Shown: piece by piece, positions 46,600-59,122 of the stretch | Position numbering within the stretch: the first letter of the stretch is position 1 | Layout of the letters: the number at the start of each line of letters is the position of its first letter | Position numbers and translations under genes: made by a program | The notes under the pieces: generated by a model | The model's database searches: none | What the model saw: the letters and a program-made list of their open reading frames with translations, nothing else | What the model was told of the DNA's origin: nothing | Assembly: GCA_000711775.1 (NCBI GenBank) | Contig: ARYC01017113.1 | Coordinates: 1-64,000, forward strand | Source: Oxytricha trifallax | Taxonomy: Eukaryota; Ciliophora; Spirotrichea; Sporadotrichida; Oxytrichidae | DNA length: 64,000 nucleotides | Direction: 5' to 3'

Positions 46600-49500
46600 A
46601 ATTAGATGCAATAAATTTTTTAAGAATTGGAATATAAATCTTGCAATTTAGTATGTAATGTTTAGTAATTTTTAAAATTAACTATTTAAAATCATAATTG
46701 ATTATTGTTGACATCAATCTTTATTAAAAATTTAAATATTTATTAATTAAAAAAATTATCACACTTTGCCAATACCTTTTAATTTTATTCAAAGGCTCTA
46801 TTAGGCTTAATCACGACACTTGGTTGGTAAGAACCCAAGAAATGGTATATTATAAATGTTTATTGTAATTGTAACTTTATTTTAAATTAATGCAACTCTA
46901 TATGTTTATCCATTTTGAATATCAGGTTTTAAATCCCCTATTTAAAAAAACTATCATGAATGCATTAATAAGATTTTAAGATTGCTAACGAAGGGGTTGA
47001 AGAGTATGCTTTAATTCAAGCTATACTGAAGTGGAATAGCACGACATAGTATCTCACATATCATGCTGGCAAGGAAAGTTTCATTCTTCAAGAATCTTCA
47101 AGTATTGAATAAAATATTTCCAAATGATCTGTAATTTATCACTTAGAGATACGTTCAAATTTCATAAGAAGCAAAACATTTATAAAGTTATTTTTTATTA
47201 AGCAAAAATAAACCTAATAGTAAGTTCAAAAGCATCAAATAAGGAATTTTTCTTGCATAATTTTTTTAATTGCGTCAAGTGGATACATTTGCATGGTTTT
47301 ATAATATTGATATAAAATAATCGATTAATGGGTAATATAAACCATTTTAAGTATTCCTATTCAGGAATACGTTCGACACACAAAGGGTGGGAAAATAAAA
47401 TTAAACTTCAAAATAGTCATATTAAAAATCTATGCATTTTCTTAACGATATAAAAAGACAGCGACTATTTATGCTAGGTTGATCCTTATATTATAATTTT
47501 AATCACACACAGTTTATATGTGAATGAATGACTCTCATCATTGGTTTTTGATTAATAGCTGAATAAAAAATAAACTATTGTCATTTATCCCAAATTACTT
47601 TGATGATAAAATAACAATCGTAAGAATTATATATATAGAAGATCCATCTTAAGATTTTTAAGGACTAGTTTTATTTGGCCAATTTATTTTCCGGATAATA
47701 AAAAAAAATCTTATCCCTCCGAATGACAATACAATGTAATCAATAGAAGGGTTTTTTACTTACAATACATACTGATTATCAAAATATTTTATTTTATTGA
47801 TATTTTTTAAAAACTAATTTTGACTATTTATGCTCATTTAATACCAATATATTTCAAAGTCTTTATTTATTTTGACACATTGAAATTATTTTTGAAAAAA
47901 CTTTACTTTACCAAATAATATAATAATAACTTATCATATTATTTTTAAGACAATAATATTGAAACATATTTATGTGAATTACAACTTTAAAATAAGTTTT
48001 CTGATGTATAATATAAAAAGAATTTAACTAATTATTAAATTAATTTATTATTATTGCTAAATAACAATGGCTTTATCATAAATTAGCAAACCACTTTAAT
48101 TAATTTAAATTCAATCTATCTATCCATTATTTATTGATAATATGTGAGCCATTTGTGTGAACTAGAGTAATGATCAATAATAACTAAAAAAGATTCAGAA
48201 TATATCAAAATTTACATCGGAAAACATGAAAGCAAGAGCATAATTCTTTGAAATTAAAATTAAATGGCGACTTTGGCCCTATGTCCTTATTTTTGCTTGA
48301 TTTCTAATTGAATTATCAACGTATTTTGTATAAAATGTATAAAATTACATTTGATACTATGACAAAAAAAATTTAAATGTGCTAAAAAATAACTAATTAT
48401 TTTTTTTTTAAGTAAACAATGAAATCATATTGATATAGCTGTATGATTAAAATAGCAGGAATTGATAATTAATCTTAATCGCATTAGTGCATTTGCACAT
48501 AAGTAATTAGAGTTGAATGATATTAATTTCCTCAAAGATTTTAATTTATATTTAACCTACTTAATATATTGTTTAAATCTTTATTTCAATATATTAAAAT
48601 AATAATTATAATATATATCATTAGTTTTATTTTGTGATTTCTACCTTTATATCTTTATTTATAAATATATAATATTGGTTAATTGGATTATTTTGTATTT
48701 TTATTAGAACTAATTATAACTTCCTTTTGCTACTAATTATAAGTTTTATGTAATAATGACAATTTAGTGATACTTTTGCAACACTAGTATTAAAATTTTA
48801 TATATACTTATATTCTAATTATCATTTCTGAAGATTTATTTGTTTATTCATTTTACTTTGCAAGAAACTTGTATTTGGTATAAATCTATGAAATCTTTTA
48901 TTTTATGAGGGTAAGAGACACTTATTTTCTCTTTGAGTTGATGATTGTAACTTCTTTTTTGAATCTATTTCATTTTTATCTTTAAATCATATAAAGAATA
49001 TTGTGATTTGTTACTTTTTATTTCGAACAAGTTACTCTATTTCATGATTTAAAGAGGACAGGGATATTCTATGAGAAAGTAAGCAAATTATAATTTACTG
49101 CTGATAAGAAATAGAGGATGAAGTGATTAAAATAATTGAATCAATGAATAAATCAGCTGTCAACATTCCATAGTAATCATTAATCAAGGATTTTTTCTAA
49201 TAACTTTTATAGATACATTTTTCCTTGATTTATCATTTTTATTTTTATTTAATTGAGATGACAGTATTTTGAAATTAACATTTAATTTTGAATTCTATTT
49301 GAATATAATTCTGTAATTTTCCATTACGAATTAATTTAGCAATATAATTTTTAGTATTTCTTAACTGGCTGAATTCAAAGATTTGAATAGATATTTAGCA
49401 TGCTTTTAAGAATAATCGATTTCTCAAATACAGAAATAAATCTTTAAACTCAGGTAAATTCTTCTCAAAGCAAAGTTTAAAAATATTATTCATTTAAATA

Positions 49501-50580
49501 GATGCCTTAAATTAAGTTAAAATAAAGGATAGGAAAATTAATTTATTTTAGAAAAGGTTATCCATAAGACTACTTTAAGACTCTTCATGATTTTCATAAA
49601 TATTTTATCTTTATCATTTAGTAGTAAAGATTTATTAAAATTTGAGGCTTTTCCATTGATATTCTAAGCAAGATCTTTTTCATTTACTGAGCTATTCAAC
49701 ATTTTCGGGGAAAAAATCAAATATATTGATATTTTGGAGAATAACTTTCAAATTCAATTTATTTACTGATATTTTAGAATAATAAAGATTGATTTTTATT
49801 TACAATTTATTATTAATAACATGAAAACGATTGCAAGTTAATATTAATTTCATTCTTTACTTATTATTGTTAAGAAGCTATACAATAAGACAAGGTGTTA
49901 CACACTCCACTTTAAAAGTGAATTTAAATTGGAAATTAAAGAAGCCTTGCACATTCTTAGTCTTTGATTTTAATCAAAGCTACTATTATTGGCTCCATAT
50001 TTATTATGATTTCAATTTTACTCATTTAGGAACAGGCTTTCTATTATACCAATTTCAAGGTCTTAATTCGACAAAATTTCAATAATTAATTAAGAAATAC
50101 TTGTTTTTTTTAATGGAATATTTATAAATTTCATTTTGGCTCTCGGTGATTTACCTTAACTATCTTCATTTTTTTAATTTAATAAGTTTTTAATTATATC
50201 AACTTGCCAATCATTTAAAAATCTTGTGTTTAGTTTATTTGCTCTTCAAAGAATCTAAAATGTTTTAGTTATTTAATCTCAACTGTTGTTAAAATATTTA
50301 ATTTTTATTATTTACTGTAAGTTCCTTTTGAATTGAATCATCAGTAAAAGCTAACTCCTAATTAGCAACGATCTCATCTCTTTTCTTTCTAGTCTATTTG
50401 CTTAAAACATAATTCTAATAACTCCAAAATGTTTCGTTAATTTCTGCGTTTAATAATTTAATTTACTTTTGTAATGATAAATTTAGGTTTGTTTTGTATA
50501 TTTGATTTAATGAATAAATTAAATTTTCATAATAATTACTAATATTAAATGCCTGTTTGAATTTATTTTATTATTAATAA
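46600..50580. other. AT-rich, no gene
   Basis: No credible frame. One perfect small hairpin at 47,351-47,370 (GTATTCCT ATTC AGGAATAC). The 49,831-50,085 open frame is composed of common AT-rich codons and has no motif. Confidence 0.55.
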
Positions 50581-50589
50581 TAATAATAA

Positions 50590-52050
50590 TGTGATCTCAA
50601 TGAGGTCTTTGGGGAACCCTGATCTAGATCTATGTTTATATAAAGGGAACTAGCCCTTTTGGTTAGAATTCTTTTTCTGTCATCATCAAGACTTGGAGAC
50701 AGTAGTATTTGCTGGCTGCTGATGTGCATGACCCTATATATCATTTCTTATTATTGTTCATCTTCTTCTTCATATCTTTCCAATCCTTCTGTTCTTGTAA
50801 TGTTTCTGTTTGTGTGTAGTCTTAGGAGTTTTTAAATTTTTATTTCTTTGAGTGTTGTATCTTTATACTTCTCTCTGTTCTAATTTTTCCTAAGCTTGAA
50901 TGTCTTTTATATATTCAAAATAGGCATAATGATTATATATTGTGAATATCAAGCTCTTATAAATTTGGGAGAGGAGTTTGATCATTGAATTAGTAGTTGA
51001 CCAATATGAGGATGTGTTTCAAGAGACTGATAATTCTAATGTCAATAAGTTCTATAGGAACTATGTAGTTATAAAGGATTCTATAGCAGATCTATGAGTA
51101 TATAGTATTATAGGTTTAGGTATCTTTCTAATGAGATTTTAGTTTCTTGTCAGAATTTGATAAGATATCGATAGGGTACAGATGTGCGACGTATTGTTCT
51201 ATTTGATAGAGAGTAGGTATGTGGTTTTCTATTTTCCAATTATTTTCTTAGTTGTGGGTATTTTGTAGGGTTTGGCCTCTTGAATCTTCATTAATGGTTC
51301 ATGATTGATAGCTTTGACAATAGAGGAACTATAAGAGGATTAAGTACTGTTAAGAATTTTATCTTAGGAGTATTATGCTGATTTATTTTAGGCTTCTTTA
51401 TAGGAAGATTTTAAGATTAGGTACAAGATATGGGGTTTTGTTGGAATGCTTTATAGGAAATGTTGTGAGATTTAGAATGGTCAGGATTATTTGAAACATG
51501 TTATTATATTTTACCAAAAGAGTTAATAATTTTGGCTTATCAGTTTATGTAGTTAAAGAGGGAGGAACTAGTTACTTTGGTTAATTGCTCTCCATGTTTC
51601 TGTACAGTTTGTCTCTTTCTCTTGTAAAGTGCTTCTTCTTTTTGAGCAAGCTGTCTTTCTTTATAGGTAAAGCACTATTACGGGACAGGCTTGTTTTAGT
51701 TATAGTACCAAGGCATAGTTTCAATGTCGAGATTACTACTATCAATATCTTGTTCTTGTTCATAATCACTCCAGTCTGATTTAAAGACCTCTTCTTGTGT
51801 ATTGTTTTCTAACATGAGATACTATCTGTCATTTTACTTTTGAGTATGAATACAAGAGGTTGGTAGAATCGTGAGATTTTAAGATGATATCTCAAGATTC
51901 TAGTATAAAATTGAGTTTTTTAGAGTTGTATTAAGTGAATTATCGCCTCTTAAATTCCAGAGGTGTATTTATTATACTGTATCTAAAATTCCTTCAGGAT
52001 TTGAAAATAATCCTGGCTTTAAATATATTCGTGCTTGTGAGGTTTTTTTC
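50590..52050 (-). pseudogene. Coding-like region, unknown family
   Basis: A 1.4-kb block distinctly richer in G+C, with A/C on the minus strand. The clearest part begins at an ATG near 51,812 and reads MLENNTQEEVFKSDWSDYEQ, SNLDIETMPWYYN, YKERQLAQKEEALYKRKRQT and LTKVTSSSLFNYIN before a TGA. Further on, the same frame stays protein-like to about 50,570 but holds about six TGA codons, and another frame is also long. Upstream (52,030-52,060) lies a TTGTGAG/CTCACAA hairpin and a TATATTTAAAG box that could mark a promoter. A decayed gene is the simplest view. Low minus-strand G makes long frames likely by chance, so only the first ~90 codons are well supported. Confidence 0.4.
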
Positions 52051-52443
52051 GCACATCTCACAAATTCACTTTTTATTTAATAATAGTTTATTATATTAAA
52101 AATCTTGAGATTTAAATTTTATTGATATATTAAGGAGAATTTATTAATAATAATGACAGATTTCCATAGAGAAAGAAAGTATTTATTATGTTATATGATT
52201 TTATTGCTAAAATAGTCAAGTGTAATTATAATTAAATTAAGATTGTTATATTACAAAATTCAATTGAATAATAAATTATAATTAAATTATGTTGATATTT
52301 GTCAATCTTAAATACATTTTAACCTACTTTTTATATTTTAATTCTTTCTAAGATTTATCCTTATTATTGAGACTTTTTATTTTGAATTGGATTTAATTTT
52401 GCTTGCCTTATATTAATTAATTATATTATATTGTATAGTATTA

Positions 52444-52932
52444 ATGAAGGATATTAAATATAGGGATAAATTCATTAGTTTACAATCAAGATTTAGATTC
52501 TCCCAATGGATAATCAGGCGAAATCACCATTATACTCCTTTACTGAAGTTATCATTTTATTTTTATTTTTGCTGTCCAAATTTTGATCTGAGATTTTGTT
52601 GTTTCGGCGGCGTCTTTGCCTATTTAAGCTAATAGTAAATGCTTGTTGTAAATCAGTATACCTAATTAACTAGAATTGATGATGTTGACCGGGGCATACT
52701 GATAAATCCTGGCTTTCCGAGTGCTAAGTACAGAAACCTCAAAACTTTTGGTTTTTCATATTATTTTATACTTTAGAGGCTCTCTTACATAGTCCGCAAT
52801 CAAAGTGGATTCAAACTCATAATTCATATTACTGACCAACGCAACATTTAGTCGAAAATTGATTACCTTAATATGATCTTCAATTATATGGCAATCAATT
52901 TTTTACACAATTATTAATTAATATAAGTGTGA
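52444..52932 (+). CDS. Possible ORF, 162 codons in ciliate code
   Basis: ATG at 52,444, TGA at 52,930-52,932, with several TAA/TAG inside. The second half (RIDDVDRGILINPGFPSAKY, LKTFGFSYYFILQRLSYIVR, SGFKLIIHITDQRN) looks more protein-like than the AT-rich flanks. No recognised domain. A frame of this length could arise by chance in about one in ten tries here, so support is weak. Confidence 0.25.
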
Positions 52933-53229
52933 GTTTTTCACTTTATAGATTGATTATTTCTCATTGGCTGAAGGATATTCAGGAATTCTTTAAAATATTT
53001 AAAACGTGGCAGTTATGAAGTGTTAGCCTTTTAAGTAGTATTTTTATTAAAATCAATAATAAATATCAATAGAATAGTAAATATAAGACTGAGATTTATG
53101 ATTTAATTAATTAATATTCAATGAATAATTTCAAATTAATTTTATTATATCTTAATATTATCCTTAATTAAAATAATCAATTTAGTTTTGTCGAATTTTA
53201 GAATGAGTTGGCTTGGGTAATCGTGACTC

Positions 53230-53740
53230 TACAAGTAAAATCATAACAACAAACAAATATCCGCAAATTGGTCAGCTTCAGTATCATCTACCACAATGAT
53301 TAAAATGTGATCAAGCTGATTTACGGAGAACTTGTGAAATCCGATCCACTAAAGATTGTTGTGAAAAATCTATTAGTACTTCTGTTCCTGCTCATTTAGT
53401 TCCAGTCCTTTCCTCATATTCGCTAGCTCCTTTACTAAGAGGAGAATATATCTTATCGTAGGCTTCTCTGATTCTCATGTAATCATTTTTAAGGCTAAGC
53501 GCCACCTTCATTTTAATCCTTACTATAGGGAACCAGATTAATGCCAGGAAGCTCATCTACAACAAGGATACAGTTGTTTGCTTGAGGATGAAAGACTTGC
53601 TGATTGAATCAAGTCAGCAGACTCTATATACGTAGGACTGTCAATCCCTTCATATCCTATCTCAGGATGAGTCTAAATCTAGTAGAAATCTCTTTAAGTG
53701 GCGTATTAGACTCAGACCCTGCTGGTTGTCTATCGAACTT
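53230..53740 (-). pseudogene. Decayed coding patch, unknown family
   Basis: GC-richer block. Pieces in different minus frames: KFKFDRQPAGSESNTPLKEI, QANNCILVVDELPGINLVPY, MRIREAYDKIYSPLSKGASE, TEVLIDFSQQSLVDRISQVL and DHILIIVVDDTEADQFADIC. The two ILVVDE / IIVVDD strings resemble the first strand of response-regulator receiver domains, but their surroundings do not confirm that fold. Several frame changes; not functional. Confidence 0.3.
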
Positions 53741-53759
53741 AAACTTTCTAATTTAATTA

Positions 53760-55490
53760 ATTCCAAAGCCTTGCACTTTAATTCACAAAATCAAAATTAA
53801 ATTAATTTCGAGTTAAAGAATTCAATAAATTTCGTTTCAAAAATTCAAAGTGATACCAAAAAGGTTAGGCAATAAATATATTCTTTTCTATTTAAATAGA
53901 AAATTAATTTTTGTCCTTTTCATTTTATGATTTTATGTAATGTAAAAAATATTTCTATAATATTTTTATCATCTATATTTAGACAATCCTCTTTATTTTC
54001 TTTGAAAGAAAATATTACGTTTGCTTATGATGAATTATAGAAACGAGTCTCTCTTCCACGTGAAATTTTTCCCATTAAATATCAAATCTTTTAAGATCAT
54101 TTTTTTAAAGCTGATTTAACTCTTTTTACATTTTACCACTTTATTGTACTAGCCATATTGAATAATAAGTAAAGATTATCTTTCCTAATGTGATGCTTTA
54201 GTTATTTTATATTCCTAAGGTTTTTAATAAAAGAATAATTTAATCTATTTGAATGAATTATAAATATGGCAATCGTGTATGAGAGTATTGCAGATGCAAT
54301 AGTTGCATTATATGTATTTGTGGAGAGATAATTTCTCCAAAAGAAGATTAGAATAGTTATATTTAATACAATATAACTCATTATAATTATAGTTAAAATT
54401 AAAAAAGTCAACCTACAAAAGGGAAGATACTTAAAATAATATTAAAGCAAAGGTTACGAAAATGTTATTTGTAAATTTAATAGATCTTCATAAAATATCA
54501 ATAATCTAATTGTTAATTGCTGAAATAAATACAAAATTAGTAAAATTTAATTCATTTTATGAATCTAAAAGTTCTACATAAACAATTGTTAACCTGCTCT
54601 ATAATATCACTATAGTATTTGGTTTATTCAAATATTTTAATGAGTGAGATAAGGCTTACTTTCTCTTGATTAATTGATTCTCAATTTTTTTAGTTAAACA
54701 ATATTAATTCCATTTTAAACTGAGATTTAAAATTACTTACTTTTATTTACAATAATATCACGATATATTTCCTCATTATTCAAAATTATTATCTATTTAT
54801 TGTATTAATCTTATACTTTTTTATTATGTTTTAGAGAAAAAATTTTATTTTTATGATTCTTCCTTCTTTCTATCTTTTGAATAAGGAGAATTGATGAGTC
54901 GTAATTTATTTTCTTAATATTTATAAATGTATAAAAAGATGCTTAATATAATTAAAGTCTTAGTTTTATAATAATTAATTTAAATAATTACAATTTTCAT
55001 AATAATTTACTAATTTATAGATATATAATTATATTTACTGTGCTGAGAACTCTGGGTCCTCTTGATTAAACAATTAAAGATAAAACAACTTGCTAACCTT
55101 TATTGTTCCCTCCTTTTTTACTTCCTCATTTTTAGTTTATTCTCTTTTCTTAATTTCTCCCACCAACAAGCTATTTGTTTTTTGCCAGACCAGTTCTAGC
55201 TTCCTTACTTGTGTTGTTGAAAGACTATCTGTCCATAACTATTCTCTGTGTATATGCTATAATATATCTTTATTAGGTAAATGAATGAGATTATGAAAAG
55301 GAAAGGAAGTTTAAAATTGCAAAAGAAATATATCTTAAGCTTATTTATTAAAGTTGAACAAAGAATATTAATTAAACAATATAAGTACTTCTAAATATTT
55401 TGAATTTGTTTAGTTTAATTGATAAAACCTTTTTTATGAAATCTATGGCCTCATAGTAATTTTAATCTAATTGTCTTTATCTTCTATTGT
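53760..55490. other. AT-rich, no gene
   Basis: Nothing supportable; the open frames at 54,202-54,411 and 55,090-55,284 are hydrophobic low-complexity translations without TAA/TAG-rich coding character. Confidence 0.5.
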
Positions 55491-55494
55491 TTCC

Positions 55495-55640
55495 ATTAAA
55501 AACCCAAAAACCATTCAGTAGTTTGATTGGGTTTTCTTCGACTAAGGTAACAATAAAAACTTGCTTTATCAGGGTTTATGTAGTATTTAAATATTAATAA
55601 TTGGGCAAGTATATGCGAGATTTAGGGTCTGTATATGTCT
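55495..55640 (+). repeat. T1 transposase-side terminal region, copy 3
   Basis: Contains CAGTAGTTTGATTGGG, GGTAACAATAAAAACTTG, CAGGGTTTATGTAG and ATATGCGAGATTTAGGGTCT. The same series occurs inverted at 45,595-45,705 and, diverged, at 36,010 and 42,001. Confidence 0.6.
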
Positions 55641-55699
55641 ATAGCAAGCCTGATCCACAAATTTGCTGCTACTGTTTGGTCTCACTGTCTGTTAGCATT

Positions 55700-56520
55700 A
55701 TTTCTGAAGAGATAGTAACTAAATTCTAAGCCCAAGAAACATTAAAATTTTAGCAACATCATATTGACTATCTCAATAATAAGACTCTGAAATAATGGGC
55801 TTATTTCTCTCTCGCCTAGAGAGCTGTGATGTTTCATCGCCATTTCCTGAGCTCAAAACATATTTGCTTAATCTATAGCTAACATTTATAAAAAGAATGG
55901 AATATTGTACAAGGCAGTCAATTGCATTAATAGAGTGATTGACTTTAAAGTTCCAATTATAAGAATAATTTAAATTATAAATATGATTAAACGCAGAGAG
56001 CTTAAGATCATGGTATTAATTTCATCCATGATGAAGCTGAATTCACATTTAATATCTTTGTATCAAGGTCTTGGTACAAGAGGTATAGCAATATTGAAGT
56101 TTATGACTAAAAGGTTAAGATTCTAACTCAAGCAATCCTTGGTAAAATAAGTGAAGATAATGGGATAGAGACTTATGTTATTCTCTCTCGTTCAATTAAA
56201 ACGGAACAATATGTAAAGTTCTTGCAATGACTCTCAGAGATAAGTATGCTGAATAAGAGATCATATTGTTTATTGATAACTTTTCAGTCCTCAAAACTAA
56301 AGGAAAAAATATGAAAGATTTAACATTACACCTGTATTTAAAGTTCCTTACAGCACTCAATATAATGGTATTGAGTTGTATTGGGACTATTGAAATGGCA
56401 CTACAAGAAACTTCTCATCTACAGCTAGATGCACGATTATAGATAGGCACTGTAGAATTTATAAATAGTGCTGCTTAGAGAGTCAACGATAAGAAATCTA
56501 AAGTGTATGTGAGAGAAGGG
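55700..56520 (+). pseudogene. T1 DD34E transposase, copy 3, decayed
   Basis: In the ciliate code a helix-turn-helix block reads QQHHIDYLNNKTLKQWAYFS then LAQRAVMFHRHF (about 55,745-55,850). The catalytic part follows: GINFIHDEAEFTFNIF (first Asp), RSWYKRYSNIEVYDQKVKIL, and, in shifted frames, LLFIDNFSV (second Asp) and YNGIELYWDY, which holds the catalytic Glu missing from the 12-kb copy. At least two frameshifts and several stops (one at about 56,229). Dead, but it defines the full motif order of the family: HTH, D, D-34-E. Confidence 0.7.
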
Positions 56521-56584
56521 AGATTTTGTGTTTATATATTAGTATTAGATTAAACGAATGAAATTGTTCACATATGAAATGATG

Positions 56585-57338
56585 TTTAAATGGATTTGGC
56601 TTATTTTTCTTTTCTTCCTTTTATTGCTTGCTTTGTCCCATATTTTTCCTCTTAAAGCCAGCTCATTAATCGGTATTCATCAAATCTGGCTTTGAAAATC
56701 TTTGAAGAGTCTTTTACTTAATACTTGTTTTACTTGAGTCTTTCTCTCTCTATTTAATTTGCTGCGCTCTTCATCAAGTATATAGCAGTGCCAGGTTTTT
56801 CTATAAAGTTAGAAACCTAAGCTTACTTGAAATGAATGAAAGCCTTGGCTTACTAATTTTAATTCCTTGCTTCTATTTTTCTTCTGGAGAGATAATATAG
56901 CGTTTCTTTTGAGCTTCTTAAATAGCATAATATAAGTGCTCAAGTTCAGAGTTCCAAAAACGCAAAAGAAGAAGTTTCTCTCTGACAACTTATTAGAGAG
57001 TTATAACTTTGATGGATGGAAGATAGAGAGCAAAATATGGATCACTCATCTCATAATCATAGAGGTTCGACACTTAGATTTCTGGGTAGATTGGAATCTC
57101 AACCATTTTATTTCAATAGTCTTAAAAGCCTTTTTAATTTCGCTTAATAGTGCTTTTAATAGCGAGACTTTTGTTCCATCCTTAGTTGATAAGAACAATC
57201 CAACTATGGTAATTAATTTAGTTATAGATTAAAAGCTATCTTGCTAATCCAAATATCTGTAAAGGTCTTCTTTACTTTGAAATTTTCCTATTAATTTTTA
57301 AGATTAAATTCGCTTATTACATCATTCATAGACTCCAT
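56585..57338 (-). pseudogene. T1 ORF2, copy 3, decayed
   Basis: ATG at 57338-57336 (MESMNDVISEFNLKN) in the same place relative to the transposase as in the other copies. Downstream frames are shifted, but remnants of the RNFFF motif (near 56,970), EEAQKKRYIISPEE-like residues (near 56,900) and a C-terminal Lys/Arg-rich end are visible. Convergent with the transposase, ~65 bp apart. The open plus-strand frame at 56,936-57,232 is a shadow. Confidence 0.55.
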
Positions 57339-57389
57339 CTTGCTTCCTCTTTCTAACAATGTTAATGGAATTTAAAATGATTGATATCT

Positions 57390-57690
57390 ATTCTAAGCTT
57401 TCTAAAATCATATTATTAAATAGAGAGATCCTACTGGAGGTCCACCTTAACAGTGATGTAGATAAAGTAGGAAGTGCTTTCTCCAAGTTTCAGAGCTTAA
57501 CTTCCATTTTATCAAACTTTCTCCATTAAATTGCTCCTAATAATAATCAATTTAATATGGTGGTCCTCCTAATTAATATTAAACTTAACTGGGTGTTACA
57601 TTAAAGTTCAAACATTATTAGGTGGTATATTAAAAATATTTAAATTTTAAATTTTCCCTTCTAATTTTACAAGAACATCTTTAGGTGTCT
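57390..57690. repeat. T1 ORF2-side terminal region, copy 3
   Basis: GATCCTACTGGAGGTCCACC, CAAACTTTCTCCATTAAA and TTACAAGAACAT recur at 13,510-13,660, 15,870-16,075 and (inverted) 40,270-40,485. No kinase-like gene follows here; the next gene is of the MT-A70 family. Confidence 0.5.
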
Positions 57691-57847
57691 TCACCTACCT
57701 CACAACAAATATTTATTTACATTTCAATGAATAAAAGGATGAATTAATATAAGCTAAAATTTTGAAAAATAAATCGAATCTTAATTGTAAATTAAGAGGA
57801 ATTATAATTAGTACATAGCTCATCTCTCACATAGACTCAACTCTCTC

Positions 57848-58548
57848 TCAAATTATTCTTGCGAGCAAAAAGTTCGATGTACCATCACCAGGGCAAAGTT
57901 TCTCCACAATATCTTTAATGACTTCCGGCTCTACGGAATATGATCCTGGAACCTCTTCAATAAAGTCTTCAGCTGAAAAGGCGTTCATGTAAGGAGGTAC
58001 GCTTCCTTTTAATCCGATAAGGCAAATTTATTTGCTGTGCCTTAAATGGAATCCTGGTCTCTTTTTAAACTTTTTCACGAGTTTTTTTGATCCAACAAAT
58101 ACTATATACTATTCTAAATTTTTACTATTAAACTAATAATAATTAACTTACCTATATCCCTTGAGAAACATAAATGCAATTGCAACCACAAATTTCTGAG
58201 CGACAAGTCAACATTAGTAAATATCCTTCATCTTGCAAGTCTTCTATTTCTAGGTTAGATAATTTCTCAGTAGAGAGTGTATTATATGGGATGAAGTCCT
58301 GTCCTATTTCTGTAGTAAAGTTTATTCCCCTTGCGAAATCAATCGATACTACTTAAAATTTCTTATCTGTAAACTTTTGTGAACCTCACCAATATTCTTA
58401 AAGGTGCCCCTTTTTGTTAAAACAGCTTATTGGAATTGAAAGAATTTTTTTATTTAAAGTTTTTGAATGATTCTATATTAATTTCAGCTTATTATTTTTT
58501 ATTAGAGTATGATTTAAGAATTTCGTCGTACTCTTTCCTTTCGCTCAT
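57848..58548 (-). CDS. MT-A70 family protein lacking the DPPW motif
   Basis: Start ATG 58548-58546 (MSERKEYDEILKSYSNKKQQ), stop TGA 57850-57848, one intron at 58109-58151. After the intron is removed the frame reads through typical MT-A70 blocks: FQVVSIDFARG (where catalytic members have DPPW), IGQDFIPYNTLSTEKLSNLE, IEDLQDEGYLLM, VFVGSKKLVKKFKKRPGFHL, RHSKQICLIGLKGSVPPYMN and PEVIKDIVEKLCPGDGTSNF. The family methylates adenine N6 in RNA or DNA. In ciliates a catalytic MTA1 works with a DPPW-less partner MTA9 in DNA 6mA deposition, so a non-catalytic partner role is plausible. One frame change near 58,380 separates the N-terminal part; it may be a real lesion or a sequence error. About 219 residues, short for the family. 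It is the only gene here that resembles a host gene. Confidence 0.65.
58109..58151 (-). other. 43-nt intron in the MT-A70-like gene
   Basis: On the minus strand it begins GTAAGTTAATT and ends GAATAG. Splicing joins ...YVSQGIQ to YIVFVGSKK in one frame; alternative AG ends nearby give a TGA within a few codons. Confidence 0.65.
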
Positions 58549-59122
58549 TATTTTTACTATAAATCCTAAATTTGTTAATCGTGGGAGTCTATTATTTTGC
58601 TGACAATTTCCAGTTTGATTTGCTAATGTTATACCTTTAAAAACCCAATAATTTCTGAAACTGTTTCATTGATGAATGATAAGCATTTACTGATAAATAC
58701 TATTTGTTTAAGTTAGGGTTGCACTGTTCTTTCACGGCTATTTCTTCTTAAAATGCTAAAAGTTATTGCATTATGTTTCAATTAGTAGATTCAATTTATT
58801 TTATCGCAAGTTTTGAAATTTCTTAAACCTGATTTATTTCTTTCACTTTTATCTTTTTTATATCAATATATTCAATTAGAAGTTTTTCTGCCTTTTTACC
58901 TTTCTTGGGCACTTTTGATATTTAAGCAAGGCATTAAATCATCATTGATTTACAGTTTAATTGTTCTAGTATTAAAAGTTCTTATTAGGTTGTTTGTTTT
59001 TAGTATTATGTAGGTATTCAGCTTATTTGCAGAAGTCTTGATATTTAAACTGCGGTAGTACTTAATTAAAGTCATTTTAAATTGGTCTGATGGATTATAA
59101 AATTAAAAAGTTAATATAAAGG
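58549..59122. other. AT-rich spacer, no gene
   Basis: Separates two genes pointing away from each other, so it would hold both promoters. No motif I can name. The 58,813-59,013 open frame is Leu/Phe-rich low complexity. Confidence 0.4.

Noticed and set aside
51585-51779. Overlapping plus- and minus-strand ORFs at 51.6-51.8 kb in the standard code
   Set aside because: A different minus-strand frame in the ciliate code gives a longer and more protein-like reading through the same bases.
53230-53740. Response-regulator receiver domain
   Set aside because: Two ILVVDE/IIVVDD strings are suggestive, but the remaining receiver signature (phosphorylatable Asp, Lys near the end) was not found, so the domain is not called.
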